DNA of 64,000 nucleotides from Dactylorhiza incarnata (taxonomy: Eukaryota > Streptophyta > Magnoliopsida > Asparagales > Orchidaceae): positions 1 to 64,000 of the forward strand of contig JAWHQI010001497.1 in NCBI GenBank assembly GCA_033032865.1, read 5' to 3'. The stretch's first letter is position 1, and each line of letters begins with the position of its first letter. The position numbers and the translations under genes were made by a program. Below the pieces are notes generated by a model that was not told the origin of the DNA, did no database searches, and saw nothing but the letters and a program-made list of their open reading frames with translations. Positions 52,729 to 64,000 of this stretch are shown here, one piece after another.

Positions 52729-54130
52729 ACACACTCGTCTCAGTCACACTCTCCTTCGTTATCCCTCCTTCATTTTGAAATTATTGTTTAATGTTTATGA
52801 TTTATAAGGAGCAAGGAACAAGGAGGAGCAAGGAGCAAGGAGGTACACACTCGCCTCAGTCACACTCGCCTTTGTTATCCCTCCTTCATTTTGAAATTAT
52901 TGTTTAATGTTTATGATTTATACGGAGCAAGGAGGAGCAAGGAGCAAAGAGCAAGGTACACACTCGCCTCAGTCACACTCTCCTTCGTTATCCCTCCTTC
53001 ATTTTAAAATTATTGTTTAATGTTTATGATTTATAAGGAGAAAGGAGCAAGGAGGAGCAAGGTACACACTCGCCTCAGTCACACTCTCCTTCGTTATCCC
53101 TCCTTCATTTTGAAATTATTGTTTAATGTTTATGATTTATAAGGAACAAGGAGGAGCAAGGAGCAAGGAGGAGCATGGAGGAGCAAGGTACACACTCGCC
53201 TCAGTCACACTCTCCTTAGTTATCCCTCCTTCATTTTGAAATTATTGTTTAATGTTTATGATTTATAAGGAGCAAGCAACAAGGAACAAGGAGGAGCAAG
53301 GAGGTACACACTCACCTCAGTCACGCTCGCCTTTGTTATCCCTCCTTCATTTTGAAATTATTGTTTAATGTTTATGATTTATAAGGAGCAAGGAGCATGA
53401 AGCAAGGAGGAGCAAGGAGGAGCAAGGAGGAGCAAGGAGCAAGGTACACACTCGCCTCAGTTACACTCTCCTTCGTTATCCCTCCTTCATTTTGAAATTA
53501 TTGTTTAATGTTTATGATTTATAAGGAGCAAGGAGCAAGGAGGAGCAAAGAGCAAGGAGCAAGGAGCAAGGTACACACTCGCCTCAGTCACACTCCCCTT
53601 CGTTATCCCTCCTTCATTTTGAAATTATTGTTTAATGTTTATGATTTATAAGGAGTAAGGAGAAAGGAGTAAGGAGAAAGGAGCAAGGAGCAAGGAGCAA
53701 GGTACACACTCGCCTCAGTCACACTCTCCTTCGTTATCCCTCCTTCTTTTTGAAATTTTTGTTTAATGTTTATGATTTATAAGGAGCAAGGAGGTACACA
53801 CTCGCCTCAGTCACACTCTCCTTCGTTATCCCTCCTTCATTTTGAAATAAGTGTTTAATGTTTATGATTTATATGGAACAAGGAGCAAGGAGCTAGGAGC
53901 AAGGAGCAAGGAGCAAGGTGCAAGGAGCTAGGAGCTAGGAGCAAGGAGCAAGGAGCAAGGTGCAAGGAGCAAGGAGCAAGGTACACACTCGCGTCAATCA
54001 CACTCTCCTTCGTTATCCCTCCTTCATTTTGAAATTAATGTTTAACGTTTATGATTTATAAGGAGCAAAGAGGAGCAAGGACAAGCAAGGAGGAGCAAGT
54101 AGCAAGGAGCAAGGAGAAAGGAGTAAGGAG

Positions 54131-54412
54131 GTACACATTTTGGGGGCTTCTGTGGACGGAGGAGGGATGACGGTGGAGAGGGGCCGACAATAGAGGGGGG
54201 TGAGCGCACGGGGAACATGACACTGCGGAGGGAGGATAACGGAGGGGGGTAGGGGGATGACAGATATCATGCGCTCCTCTATCGTTCCCTCCTCTATTGT
54301 GCCCACTTTTGTTCTGCCCTCCTCCGTCACGCTCGCCGCAGTTCACAGAATACGGCGCACGGAGTACGAAGTACGGTGCTAGGGGACCGGGGCACAAGGC
54401 ACCGCACTCGCC
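54131..54412 (+). repeat. Higher-order repeat marker segment, copy 1
   Basis: About 280 bp of more complex sequence (GGGGGCTTCTGTGGACGG, GAGCGCACGGGGAACATGAC, then GTACGAAGTACGGTGCTA) inside the satellite, followed by a shortened module and an octamer block. Related copies are at 56976 and 60439. ORFs here have no recognised product. Confidence 0.9.
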
Positions 54413-54494
54413 TCAGTGACACTCTTCTTCGTTATCCCTCCTTAATTTTGAAATTATTGTTTAATGTTTAATGTTTATGATTTATAAGGAGCAA

Positions 54495-54850
54495 GGAGCA
54501 AGGATGCAAGGAGGCAAGGAGGCAAGGATGCCAGGAGGCCAGGAGCCCAGGAGCCCAGGAGCCCAGGAGCCCAGGAGCCCAGGAGCCCAGGAGCCCAGGA
54601 GCCAAGGAGCCAAGGCGCCCAGGAACCCATGAGCCTAGGAGGCCAGGAGCCCAGGAGGCCAGGAGGCCAGGAGGCCAGGAGCCCAGGAGCCCAGGAGCCC
54701 AGGAGCCCAGGAGCCCAGGAGCCCAGGAGGCTAGGAGCCAAGGCGCCCAGGAGCCCAGGAGCCCAGGAGCCCAGGAGGCCAAGAGCCAAGGCGCCCAAGA
54801 GCCTAGGAGCCCAGGAGCCCAGGTGCCCAGGTGCCCAGGTTCCCAGAAGC
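54495..54850 (+). repeat. Octamer CAGGAGCC block, copy 1
   Basis: Tandem 8-bp units CAGGAGCC with CAGGAGGC and AAGGCGCC variants, ending in CAGGTGCC repeats before returning to heptamers. 24 bp equals 8 codons, so frames are open (RSPGAQEP-type, LLGSWAPG-type on the other strand). Confidence 0.93.
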
Positions 54851-56975
54851 AAGGAGCAAGGAGCAAGGAGCAAGGAGGTACACACTCGCCTCAGTCACAC
54901 TCTCCTTTGTTATCCCTCGGTCATTTTGAAATTATTGTTTAATGTTTATGATTTATGAGGAGCAAGGAGCAAGGTACACACTCGCCTCAGTCACACTCTC
55001 CTTCGTTATCCCTCCTTCATTTTGAAATTATTGTTTAATGTTTATGATTTATAAGGAGCAAGGAGCAAGGAGGAGCAAGGAGCAAGGAGGAGCAAGGAGC
55101 AAGTAGCAAGGTACACACTCGCCTCTGTCACACTCTCCTTCGTTATCCCTCATTCATTTTGAAATTAATATATAATGTTTATGATTTATAAGGAGCAAAG
55201 AGCAAGGAGCAAGGAGCAAGGAGCTAGGAGCTAGGAGAAAGGAGCAAGGAGCAAGGAGCATGGAGCAAGGAGGTACACACTCGCCTCAGTCACACTCTCT
55301 TTCGTTATCCCTCCTTCATTTTGAAATTATTGTTTAATGTTTATGATTTATAAGGAGCAAGGAGGAGCAAGGAGCAAGGAGGAGCAAGGAGCAAGTAGCA
55401 AGGTACACACTCGCCTTAGTCACACTCTCCTTCGTTATCCCTCCTTCATTTTGAAATTAATATTTAATATTTATGATTTATAAGGAGCAAGGAGCTAGGA
55501 GCTAGGAGCTAGGAGCAAGGAGCAAGGAGCAAGGAGCAAGGAGGAAGGAGCAAGGAGCAAGGAGCAAGGAGGTACAAACTCGCCTCAGTCACACTCTCCT
55601 TCGTTATCCCTCCTTCATTTTGAAATTATTGTTTAATATTTATGATTTATAAGGAGCAAGGAACAAGGAGGAGCAAGGAGCAAGGAGGTACACACTCGCC
55701 TCAGTCACACTCGCCTTTGCTATCCCTCCTTCATTTTGAAATTATTGTTTAATGTTTATGATTTATAAGGAGCAAGGAGCATAAAGCAAGGAGGAGCAAG
55801 GAGCAAGGAGCAAGGTACACACTCGCCTCAGTCACACTCTCCTTCGTTATCCCTCCTTCATTTTAAAATTATTGTTTAATGTTTATGATTTATAAGGAGC
55901 AAGGAGCAAGGAGGAGCAAGGAGGAGCAAGGAGCAAGGTACACACTCGCCTCAGTTACACTCTCCTTCGTTATCCCTCCTTCATTTTGAAATTATTGTTT
56001 AATGTTTATGATTTATAGGGAGCAAGGAGCAAGGAGCAAGGAGGTACACACTCGCCTCAGTCACACTCTCATTCGTTATCCCTCCTTCATTTTGAAATTA
56101 TTGTTTAATGTTTATGATTTATAAGGAACAAGGAACAAGGAGGAGCAAGGAGGTACACACTCGCCTCAGTCACACTCGCCTTTGTTATCCCTCCTTCATT
56201 TTGAAATTATTATTTAATGTTTATGATTTATAAGGATCAAGGAGCATGAAGCAAGGAGGAGCAAGGAGCAAGGAGGAGCAAGGAGCAAGGTACGCACTCG
56301 CCTCAGTCACACTCTCCTTCGTTATCCCTCCTTGATTTTGAAATTATTGTTTAATATTTATGATTTATAAGGAGCCAGGAGCAAGGAGAGCAAAGAGCAA
56401 GGAGCAAAGAGGAGCAAGGAGCAAGGAGCAAGGTACACACTCGCCTCAGTCACACTCCCCTTCGTTATCCCTCCTTCATTTTGAAATTATTGTTTAATGT
56501 TTATGATTTATAAGGAGTAAGGAGAAAGGAGTAAGGAGAAAGGAGCAAGGAGCAAAGAGCAAGGTACACACTCGCCTCAGTCACACTCTCCTTTGTTATC
56601 CCTCCTTCATTTTGAAATTATTTTTTAATGTTTATGATTTATAAGGAGCAAGGAGGTACACACTCGCCTCAGTCACACTCTCCTTCGTTATGCCTCCTTC
56701 ATTTTGAAATTAGTGTTTAATGTTTATGATTTATATGGAACAAGGAGCAAGGAGCTAGGAGCAAGGAGCAAGGTGCAAGGAGCAAGGAGCTAGGAGGAAG
56801 GAGCAAGGAGCAAGGTGCAAGGAGCAAGGAGCAAGGTACACACTCACGTCAATCACACTCTCCTTCGTTATCCCTCCTTCATTTTGAAATTAATGTTTAA
56901 TGTTTATGATTTATAAGGAACAAAGAGGAGCAAGGACGAGCAAGTAGCAAGGAGCAAGGAGAAAGGAGTAAGGAG

Positions 56976-57258
56976 GTACACATTTTGAGGGCTTCTGTGG
57001 ACGGAGGAGGGATGACGGTGGAGAGGGGACGACAATGGAGGGGGGGTGAGCGCACGGGGAACATGACACTGCGGAGGGGGGATAACGAAGGGGGGTAGGG
57101 AGATGACAAATACCATGCGCTCCTCTGTCGTTCCCTCATCTATTGTGCCCACTTTTGTTCTGCCCTCCTCCGTCTCGCTCGCCGCAGTTCACAGAATACG
57201 GGGCACGGGGTACGAAGTACGGTGCTAGGGGACCGGGGCACAAGGCACCGCACTCGCC
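56976..57258 (+). repeat. Higher-order repeat marker segment, copy 2
   Basis: Second copy of 54131-54412, 2,845 bp downstream, with a few base changes (for example TTTTGAGGGC for TTTTGGGGGC). Confidence 0.9.
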
Positions 57259-57339
57259 TCAGTGACACTCTTCTTCGTTATCCCTCCTTCATTTTGAAAT
57301 TATTGTTTAATGTTTAATGTTTATGATTTATAAGGAGCA

Positions 57340-57795
57340 AGGAGGCAAGGAGGCAAGGAGGCCAGGATGCCAGGATGTTAGGAGCCCAGGAGGCCAGGAG
57401 CCCAGGAGCCCGGGAGCCAAGGCGCCCAGGAGCCCAGGAGCCGAGGAGGCCAGGAGGCCAGGAGCCCAGGAGGCCAGGAGCCCAGGAGGCCAGGAGCCTA
57501 GGAGGCCAGGAGCGCAGGAGCCCAGGAGCCCAGGAGGCCAGGTGCCAAGGCGCCCAGGAGCCCAGGAGCCCAGGAGCCCAGGAGGCCAAGAGCGAAGGCG
57601 CCCAAGAGCCCAGGAGCCCAGGAGCCCAGGAGGCCAGGAGCCCAGGAGCCCAGGAGCCCAGGAGGCCAGGAGCCCAGGAGCCCAGGAGCCCAGGAGCCCA
57701 GGAGGCCAAGAGCGAAGGCGCCCAAGAGCCCTGGAGCCCAGGAGCCCAGGAGCCCAGGTGCCCAGGTGCCCAGGTGCCCAGGTGCCCAGGAGCAA
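57340..57795 (+). repeat. Octamer CAGGAGCC block, copy 2
   Basis: Same octamer type as at 54495, but longer, with an internal duplication around AAGAGCGAAGGCGCCCAAGA (about 57587 and 57707). It ends in CAGGTGCC units. Confidence 0.93.
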
Positions 57796-60438
57796 GGAGC
57801 AAGGAACAAGGAGCAAGGAGCAAGGAGGTACACACTCGCCTCAGTCACACTCTCCTTTGTTATCCCTCATTCATTTTGAAATTATTGTTTAATGTTTATG
57901 ATTTATAAGGAGCAAGGAGTAAGGAGCTAGGTACACACTCGCCTCAGTCACACTCTCCTTCGTTATCCCTCCTTCATTTTGAAATTATTGTTTAATATTT
58001 ATGATTTATAAGGAGCAAGGAGCAAGGAGGAGTAAGGAGCAAGGAGGAGCAATGAGCAAGTAGCAAGGTACACACTCGCCTCAGTCACACTCTCCTTCGT
58101 TATCCCTCCTTCATTTTGAAATTAATATTTAATGTTTATGATTTATAAGGAGCAAGGAGCAAGGAACTAGGAGCTAGGAGAAAGGAGCAAGGAGCAAGGA
58201 GCAAGCAGCAAGGAGCAAGGAGGTACACACTCGCCTCAGTCACACTCTCCTTCGTTATCCCTCCTTCATTTTGAAATTATTGTTTAATGCTTATGATTTA
58301 TAAGGAGCAAGGAACAAGGAGGAGCAAGGAGCAAGGAGTTACACACTCGCCTCAGTCACACTCGCCTTCGTTATCCCTCCGTCATTTTGAAATTATTGTT
58401 TAATGTTTATGATTTATAAGGAGCATGGAGCAAGGAGGAGCAAGGAGCAAGGGCAAGGTACACACTCGCCTCAGTCACACTCTCTTTCGTTATCCCTCAT
58501 TCATTTTGAAATTATTGTTTAATGTTTATGATTTATAAGGAACAAGGAGGAGCAAGGAGCAAGGAGGAACAAGGAGGAGCAAGGAGCAAGGAGCAAGGTA
58601 CACACTCGCCTCAGTCACACTCTCCTTTGTTATCCCTCCTTCATTTTGAAATTAATATTTAATGTTTATGATTTATAAGGAGCAAGGAGCAAGGAGCAAG
58701 GAGCTAGGAGCTAGGAGAAAGGAGCAAGGATCAAGGAGCAAGGAGCAAGGAGCAAGGAGCAAGGAGGTACACACTCGCCTAAGTCACACTCTCCTTCGTT
58801 ATCCCTCCTTCATTTTGAAATTATTGTTTAATGTTTATGATTTATAAGGAGCAAGGAACAAGGAGGAGCAAGGAGCAAGGAGTTACACACTCGCCTCAGT
58901 CACACTCGCCTTTGTTATCCCTCCTTCATTTTGAAATTATTGTTTAATGTTTATGATTTATAAGGAGCAAGGAGCATGGAGCATGGAGCAAGGAGGAGCA
59001 AGGAGCAAGGTACACACTCGCCTCACTCACACTTTCTTTCGTTATCCCTCCTTTATTTTGAAATTATTGTTTAATGTTTATGATTTATAAGGAGCAAGGA
59101 GGAGCAAGGAGCAAGGAGCAAGGAACACACTCGCCTCAGTCACACTCTTCTTCGTTATCCCTCCTTCATTTTGAAATTATTGTTTAATGTTTATGATTTA
59201 TAAGAAGCAAGGAGCATGGAGCAAGGAGGAGCAAGGAGGAGCAAGGAGCAAGGAGCAAGGTACACACTCGCCTCAGTCACACTCTCCTTCGTTATCCCTC
59301 CTTCATTTTGAAATTATTGTTTAATGTTTATGATTTATATGGAGCAAGGAGCAAAGAGGAGCAAGGAGCAAGGTACACACTCGCCTCAGTCACACTCTCC
59401 TTCGTTATCCCTCCTTCATTTTGAAATTATTGTTTAATGTTTATGATTTATAGGGAGCAAGGAGCAAGGAGGTACACACTCGCCTCAATCACACTCTCCT
59501 TCGTTATGCCTCCTTCATTTTGAAATTATTGTTTAATGTTTATGATTTATAAGGAACAAGGAACAAGGAGGAGCAAGGAGGTACGCACTCGCCTCAGTCA
59601 CACTCGCCTTTGTTATCCCTCCTTCATTTTGAAATTATTGTTTAATGTTTATGATTTATATGGAGCAAGGAGCATGAAGCAAGGAGGAGCAAGGAGGAGC
59701 AAGGAGGAGCAAGGAGCAAGGAGCAAGGTACACACTCGCCTCAGTCACACTCTCCTTTGTTATCCCTCCTTCATTTTGAAATTATTGTTTAATGTTTATG
59801 ATTTATAAGGAGCAAGGAGCAAGGAGGAGCAAAGAGCGAGGAGCAAGTAGGAGCAAGGAGCAAGGTACACAGTCGCCTCTGTCACACTCCCCTTCGTTAT
59901 CCCTCCTTCATTTTGAAATTATTGTTTAATGTTTATGATTTATAAGGAGTAAGGAGAAAGGAGTAAGGAGAAAGGAGTAAGGAGAAAGGAGCAAGGAGCA
60001 AGGAGCAAGGAGCAAGGAGCAAAGTACACACTCGCCTCAGTCACACTCTCCTTCGTTATCCCTCCTTCATTTTGAAATTATTATTTAATGTTTATGATTT
60101 ATAAGGAGCAAGGAGGTACACACTCGCCTCAGTCACACTCTCCTTCGTTATCCCTCCTTCATTTTGAAATTAGTGTTTAATGTTTATGATTTATATGGAA
60201 CAAGGAGCAAGGAGCTAGGAGCAAGGAGCAAGGTGCAAGGAGCAAGGAGCAAGTAGCAAGGAGCAAGGTGCAAGGAGCAAGTAGCAAGGTACACACTCGC
60301 GTCAATCACACTCTCCTTCGTTATCCCTTCTTCATTTTGAAATTAATGTTTAATGTTTATGACTTATAAGGAGCAAAGAGGAGCAAGGACGAGCAAGGAG
60401 GAGCAAGTACCAAGGAGCAAGGAGAAAGGACTAAGGAG

Positions 60439-60720
60439 GTACATATTTTGATGGCTTCTGTGGACGGAGGAGGGATGACGGTGGAGATGGGACGACAATG
60501 GAGGGGGGTCAGCGCACGGGGAACATGATACTGCGGAGGGGGGATAACAGAGGGGGGTAGGGGGATGACAGATATCATGCACTCCTCTGTCGTTCCCTCC
60601 TCAATTGTGCCCACTTTTGTTGTGCCCTCCTCCGTCACGCTCGCCGCAGTTCACAGAGTACGGGGCACGGGGTACGAAGTACGGTGCTACGGGACCGGGG
60701 CACAAGACACCGCACTCGCC
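60439..60720 (+). repeat. Higher-order repeat marker segment, copy 3
   Basis: Third copy, 3,463 bp after copy 2, with small differences (GTACATATTTTGATGGC, CTACGGGACCGGG). It gives the higher-order period together with copies 1 and 2. Confidence 0.9.
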
Positions 60721-60799
60721 TCAGTGACACTCTTCTTCGTTATCTCTCCTTCATTTTGAAATTATTGTTTAATGTTTAATGTTTTTGATTTATAAGGAG

Positions 60800-61305
60800 C
60801 AAGGAGCAAGGAGGCCAGGAGGCCAGGATGCCAGGAGGCCAGGAGGCCAGGAGGCCAGGAGGCCAGGAGCCCGGGAGCCCAAGAGCTCAGGAGCCCAGGA
60901 GCCCAGGAGCCAGGAGCCCAGGAGGCCAGGAGCTCAGGAGCCCAGGAGCCCAGGAGCCCAGGAGCCCAGGAGCCTAAGAGCCCAGGAGCCCAGGAGCCTA
61001 AGAGCCCAGGAGCCCAGGAGCCCAGGAACCAAGACGCCTAGGAGCCCAGGAGCCGAGGAGGCCAGGAGCCCAGGAGGCCAGGAGCCCAGGAGCCCAGGAG
61101 GCCAGGAGTCAAGGCGCCCAGGAGCCCAGGAGCCCAGGAGGCCAGGAGCCCAGGAGCCCAGGAGCCCAGGAGCCCAGGAGCCCAGGAGCCCAGGAGCCCA
61201 GGAGCCCAGGAGGCCAAGAGCCAAGGAGCCCAGGAGCCCAGGAGCCCAGGTGCCCAGTTGCCCAGGTGCTCAGGTGCCCCGGTGCCCGGGTTCCCAGGAG
61301 CAAGG
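60800..61305 (+). repeat. Octamer CAGGAGCC block, copy 3
   Basis: Longest octamer block of the three, starting with CAGGAGGC units and ending in CAGGTGC(C/T) units before heptamers resume. Confidence 0.93.
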
Positions 61306-64000
61306 AGCAAGGTACAAGGAGCAAGGAGCAAGGAGGTACACACTCGCCTCAGTCACACTCTCCTTTGTTATCCCTCATTCATTTTGAAATTATTGTTTAA
61401 TGTTTATGATTTGTAAGGAGCAGGGAGCAAGGTACACACTCGCCTCAGTTACACTCTCCTTCGTTATCCCTCCTTCATTTTGAAATTATTGTTTAATGTT
61501 TATGATTTATAAGGAGCAAGGAGGAAGGAGCAAGGAGGAGCAAGAAGCAAGTAGCAAGGTACACACACTCGCCTCAGTCACACTCTCCTTCGTTATCCCT
61601 CCTTCATTTTGAAATTAATATTTAATGTTTATGATTTATAAGGAGCAAGGAGCAAGGAGCTAGGTGAAAGGAGCAAGGAGCAAGGAGCAAGGAGCAAGGA
61701 GCAAGGAGCAAGGAGCAAGGAGCAAGGAGCAAGGAGCAAGGAGCTAGGAGCTAGGAGCTAGGAGAAAGGAGCAAGGAGCAAGGAGCAAGGAGCAAGGAGC
61801 AAGGAGCAAGGAGGTACACACTGACCTCAGTCACACTCTCCTTCGTTATCCCTCCTTCATTTTGAAATTATTGTTTAATGTTTATGATTTATAAGGAGCA
61901 AGGAACATGGAGCAAAGAGGAGCAAGGAGGAGCAAGGAGCAAGGAGCAAGTACACACTCGCCTCAGTCACACTCGCCTTTGTTATCCCTCCTTCATTTTG
62001 AAATTATTGTTTAATGTTTATGATTTATAAGGAGCAAGGAACATGGAGCAAGGAGGAGCAAGGAGGAGCAAGGTACACACTCGCCTCAGTCACACTCTCC
62101 TTCGTTATCCCTCCTTCATTTTGAAATTATTGTTTAATGTTTATTATTTATGAGGAGCAAGGAGCAAAGAGCAAGGAGCAAGGAGCAAGTAGCAATGTAC
62201 ACACTCGCCTCAGTCACACTCTCCTTCGTTATCCCTCCTTCATTTTGAAATTAATATTTAATGTTTATGATTTATAAGGAGCAAGGAGCAAGGAGCAAGG
62301 AGCAAGGAACTAGGAGCTAGGAGCAAGGAGCAAGGAGGTTTACACTCGCCTCAGTCACATTCTCCTTCGTTATTCCTCCTTCATTTTGAAATTATTGTTT
62401 AATGTTTATGATTTATAAGGAGGAAGGAGCAAGGAGCAAAGAGCTAGGAGCTAGGAGAAAGGAGCAAGGAGCAAGGAGCAAGGAGGTACACACTCGCCTC
62501 AGTCACACTCTCCTTCGTTATCCCTCCTTCATTTTGAAATTATTGTTTAATGTTTATGATTTATAAGGAGCAAGGAACAAGGAGGAGCAAGGAGTTACAC
62601 ACTCGCCTCAGTCACACTCGCATTTGTTATCCCTCCTTCATTTTGAAATTATTGTTTAATGTTTATGATTTATAAGGAGCAAGGAGCATGGAGCATGGAG
62701 CAAGGAGCAAGGAGCAAGGTACACACTCGCCTCAGTCACGCTCACTTTCGTTATCCCTCCTTCATTTTGAAATTATTGTTTAATGTTTATGATTTATAAG
62801 GAGCAAGGAGGAGCAAGGAGCAAGGAGGAGCAAGGAGGAGCAAGTAGCAAGGAGGAGCAAGGTACACACTCGCCTCAGTCACACTCTCCTTCGTTATCCC
62901 TCCTTTATTTTGAAATTATTGTTTAATGTTTATGATTTATAAGGAGCATGGAGCAAGGAGGAGCAAGGTGCAAGGAGGAGCAAGGAGCAAGTAGCAAGGT
63001 ACACACTCGCCTCAGTCACACTCTCCTTCGTTATCCCTCCTTCATTTTGAAATTAATATTTAATGTTTATGATTTATAAGGAGCAAGGAGCAAGGAGCAA
63101 GGAGCTAGGAGCTAGGAGCAAGGAGCAAGGAGCAAGGAGCAAGGAGGTACACACTTGCCTCAGTCACACTCTCCTTCGTTATCCCTCCTTCATTTTTAAA
63201 TTATTGTTTAATGTTTATGATTTATAAGGAGCAAGGAACAAGGAGGAGCAAGGAGGAGCAAGGAGGTACACACTCGCCTCAGTCACACTCTTCTTCGTTA
63301 TCCCTCCTTCATTTTGAAATTATTGTTTAATGTTTATGATTTATAAGGAGCAAGGAGCATGGAGCAAGGAGGAGCAAGGAGCAAGGTACACACTAGCCTC
63401 AGTCACACTCTTCTTCGTTATCCCTCCTTCATTTTAAAATTATTGTTTAATGTTTATGATTTATAAGGAGCAAGGAGCTAGGAGGAGCAAGGAGGAGCAA
63501 GGAGCAAGGTACACACTCGCCGCAGTCACACTCTCCTTCGTTATCCCTCCTTCATTTTGAAATTATTGTTTAATGTTTATGATTTATAGGGAGCAAGGAG
63601 CAAGGAGGTACACACTCGCCTCAGTCACACTCACCTTCGTTATCCCTCCTTCATTTTGAAATTATTGTTTAATGTTTATGATTTATAAGGAACAAGGAAC
63701 AAGAAGGAGCAAGGAGGTACGCACTCGCCTCAGTCACACTCGCCTTTGTTATCCCTCCTTCATTTTGAAATTATTGTTTAATGTTTATGATTTATAAGGA
63801 GCAAGGAGCATGAAGCAAGGAGGAGCAAGGAGGAGCAAGGAGGAGCAAGGAGCAAGAAGCAAGGTACACACTCGCCTCAGTCACACTCTCCTTCGTTATC
63901 CCTCCTTCATTTTGAAATTATTGTTTAATGTTTATGATTTATAAGGAGCAAGGAGTAAGGAGGAGTAAGGAGGAGCAAAGAGATAGGAGCAAGGAAGAGC

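Larger units (their letters stand above)
51641..64000 (+). repeat. Composite satellite: 82-bp module alternating with heptamer blocks
   Basis: An approximately 82-bp module (starts GGTACACACTCGCCTCAGTC, continues ACACTCTCCTTCGTTATCCC, TCCTTCATTTTGAAATTATT, ends GTTTAATGTTTATGATTTAT AA) is present roughly 70 times, by eye. Modules are separated by blocks of the heptamer GGAGCAA (variants GGAGCAT, GGAGCTA, GGAGAAA, and GGAGGAGCAA joints) of 15 to over 100 bp, and in places by octamer blocks. The modules are well conserved; the heptamer blocks differ in length from one to the next. The array starts right at the end of the TTC tract and runs off the right edge. ORFs in it are compositional. Confidence 0.95.

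Noticed and set aside
51529..52807. Overlapping ORFs with MEHGAWS/KEQGARS-type repeats, as a silk- or antifreeze-like repeat protein
   Set aside because: The heptamer is open in all six frames, and each frame gives the same repeat. No leader, no conserved start, and the array continues as clear satellite DNA.
54468..61387. ORFs with RSPGAQEP or LLGSWAPG repeats
   Set aside because: By-product of the CAGGAGCC octamer (24 bp equals 8 codons). Open in several frames, no other coding sign.
51641..64000. CRISPR-like layout (constant module, variable spacer)
   Set aside because: The spacers are themselves heptamer repeats, the module is 82 bp, no cas genes are present, and the DNA is plant nuclear.

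Overview
The window is nuclear DNA of a flowering plant. It carries two exons of a chloroplast-targeted protein gene (glutamyl-tRNA reductase-binding protein), plant-type Ty3/gypsy and Ty1/copia retrotransposons with tRNA primer sites, and long low-complexity and satellite DNA. I see no rRNA or tRNA genes, no CRISPR array and no bacterial features. Only one host gene is recognisable; nearly everything else is mobile or repetitive DNA. The species cannot be named from the sequence.

Left part (1-5910). Exons 1 and 2 of the GluTRBP gene lie on the minus strand at 1275-1828. The following intron (or break) holds a minus-strand gypsy remnant (LTR 915-1191, decayed gag 132-914), which is itself interrupted by a very short copia LTR (16-131). 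From about 2790 a SIRE/Maximus-like copia LTR runs to about 4415 and leads into a decayed copia pol on the plus strand. That pol is broken by an unidentified insert (about 4881-5635).

Centre (5911-31020). A 13.96 kb Tekay/Del-type chromovirus (5911-19874, minus strand, 4.5 kb LTRs, GCTTC target duplication) sits inside the copia integrase, which resumes at 19875. Its gag and pol are nearly intact. Gag and protease are separated by what looks like a 135-bp intron, and pol has three point-mutation stops. Copia-derived non-coding DNA follows and is split by a second complete insertion, a young non-autonomous LTR element (23076-27811, TTTAT target duplication, one 347-codon gag-like ORF). A second decayed copia RT/RNase H fragment lies at 28640-29533.

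Right-centre (31021-41063). A 3.8 kb gypsy LTR (31035-34862) with its own primer site is followed by low-copy DNA holding several small tandem repeats and no recognisable gene.

Right part (41064-64000). Two copies of a roughly 4 kb or longer unit each start with a proline-rich-looking head and run into an enormous TTC/TCC polypyrimidine tract (together about 9 kb). At about 51640 the strand bias flips and a composite satellite starts. An approximately 82-bp module, with roughly 70 copies, alternates with variable blocks of the heptamer GGAGCAA/GGAGCAT or the octamer CAGGAGCC, organised into 2.8-3.5 kb higher-order units. It runs off the right edge. This satellite, the polypyrimidine tract and the hairpin-dense GC-rich core of the Tekay LTR are the least ordinary parts of the window.
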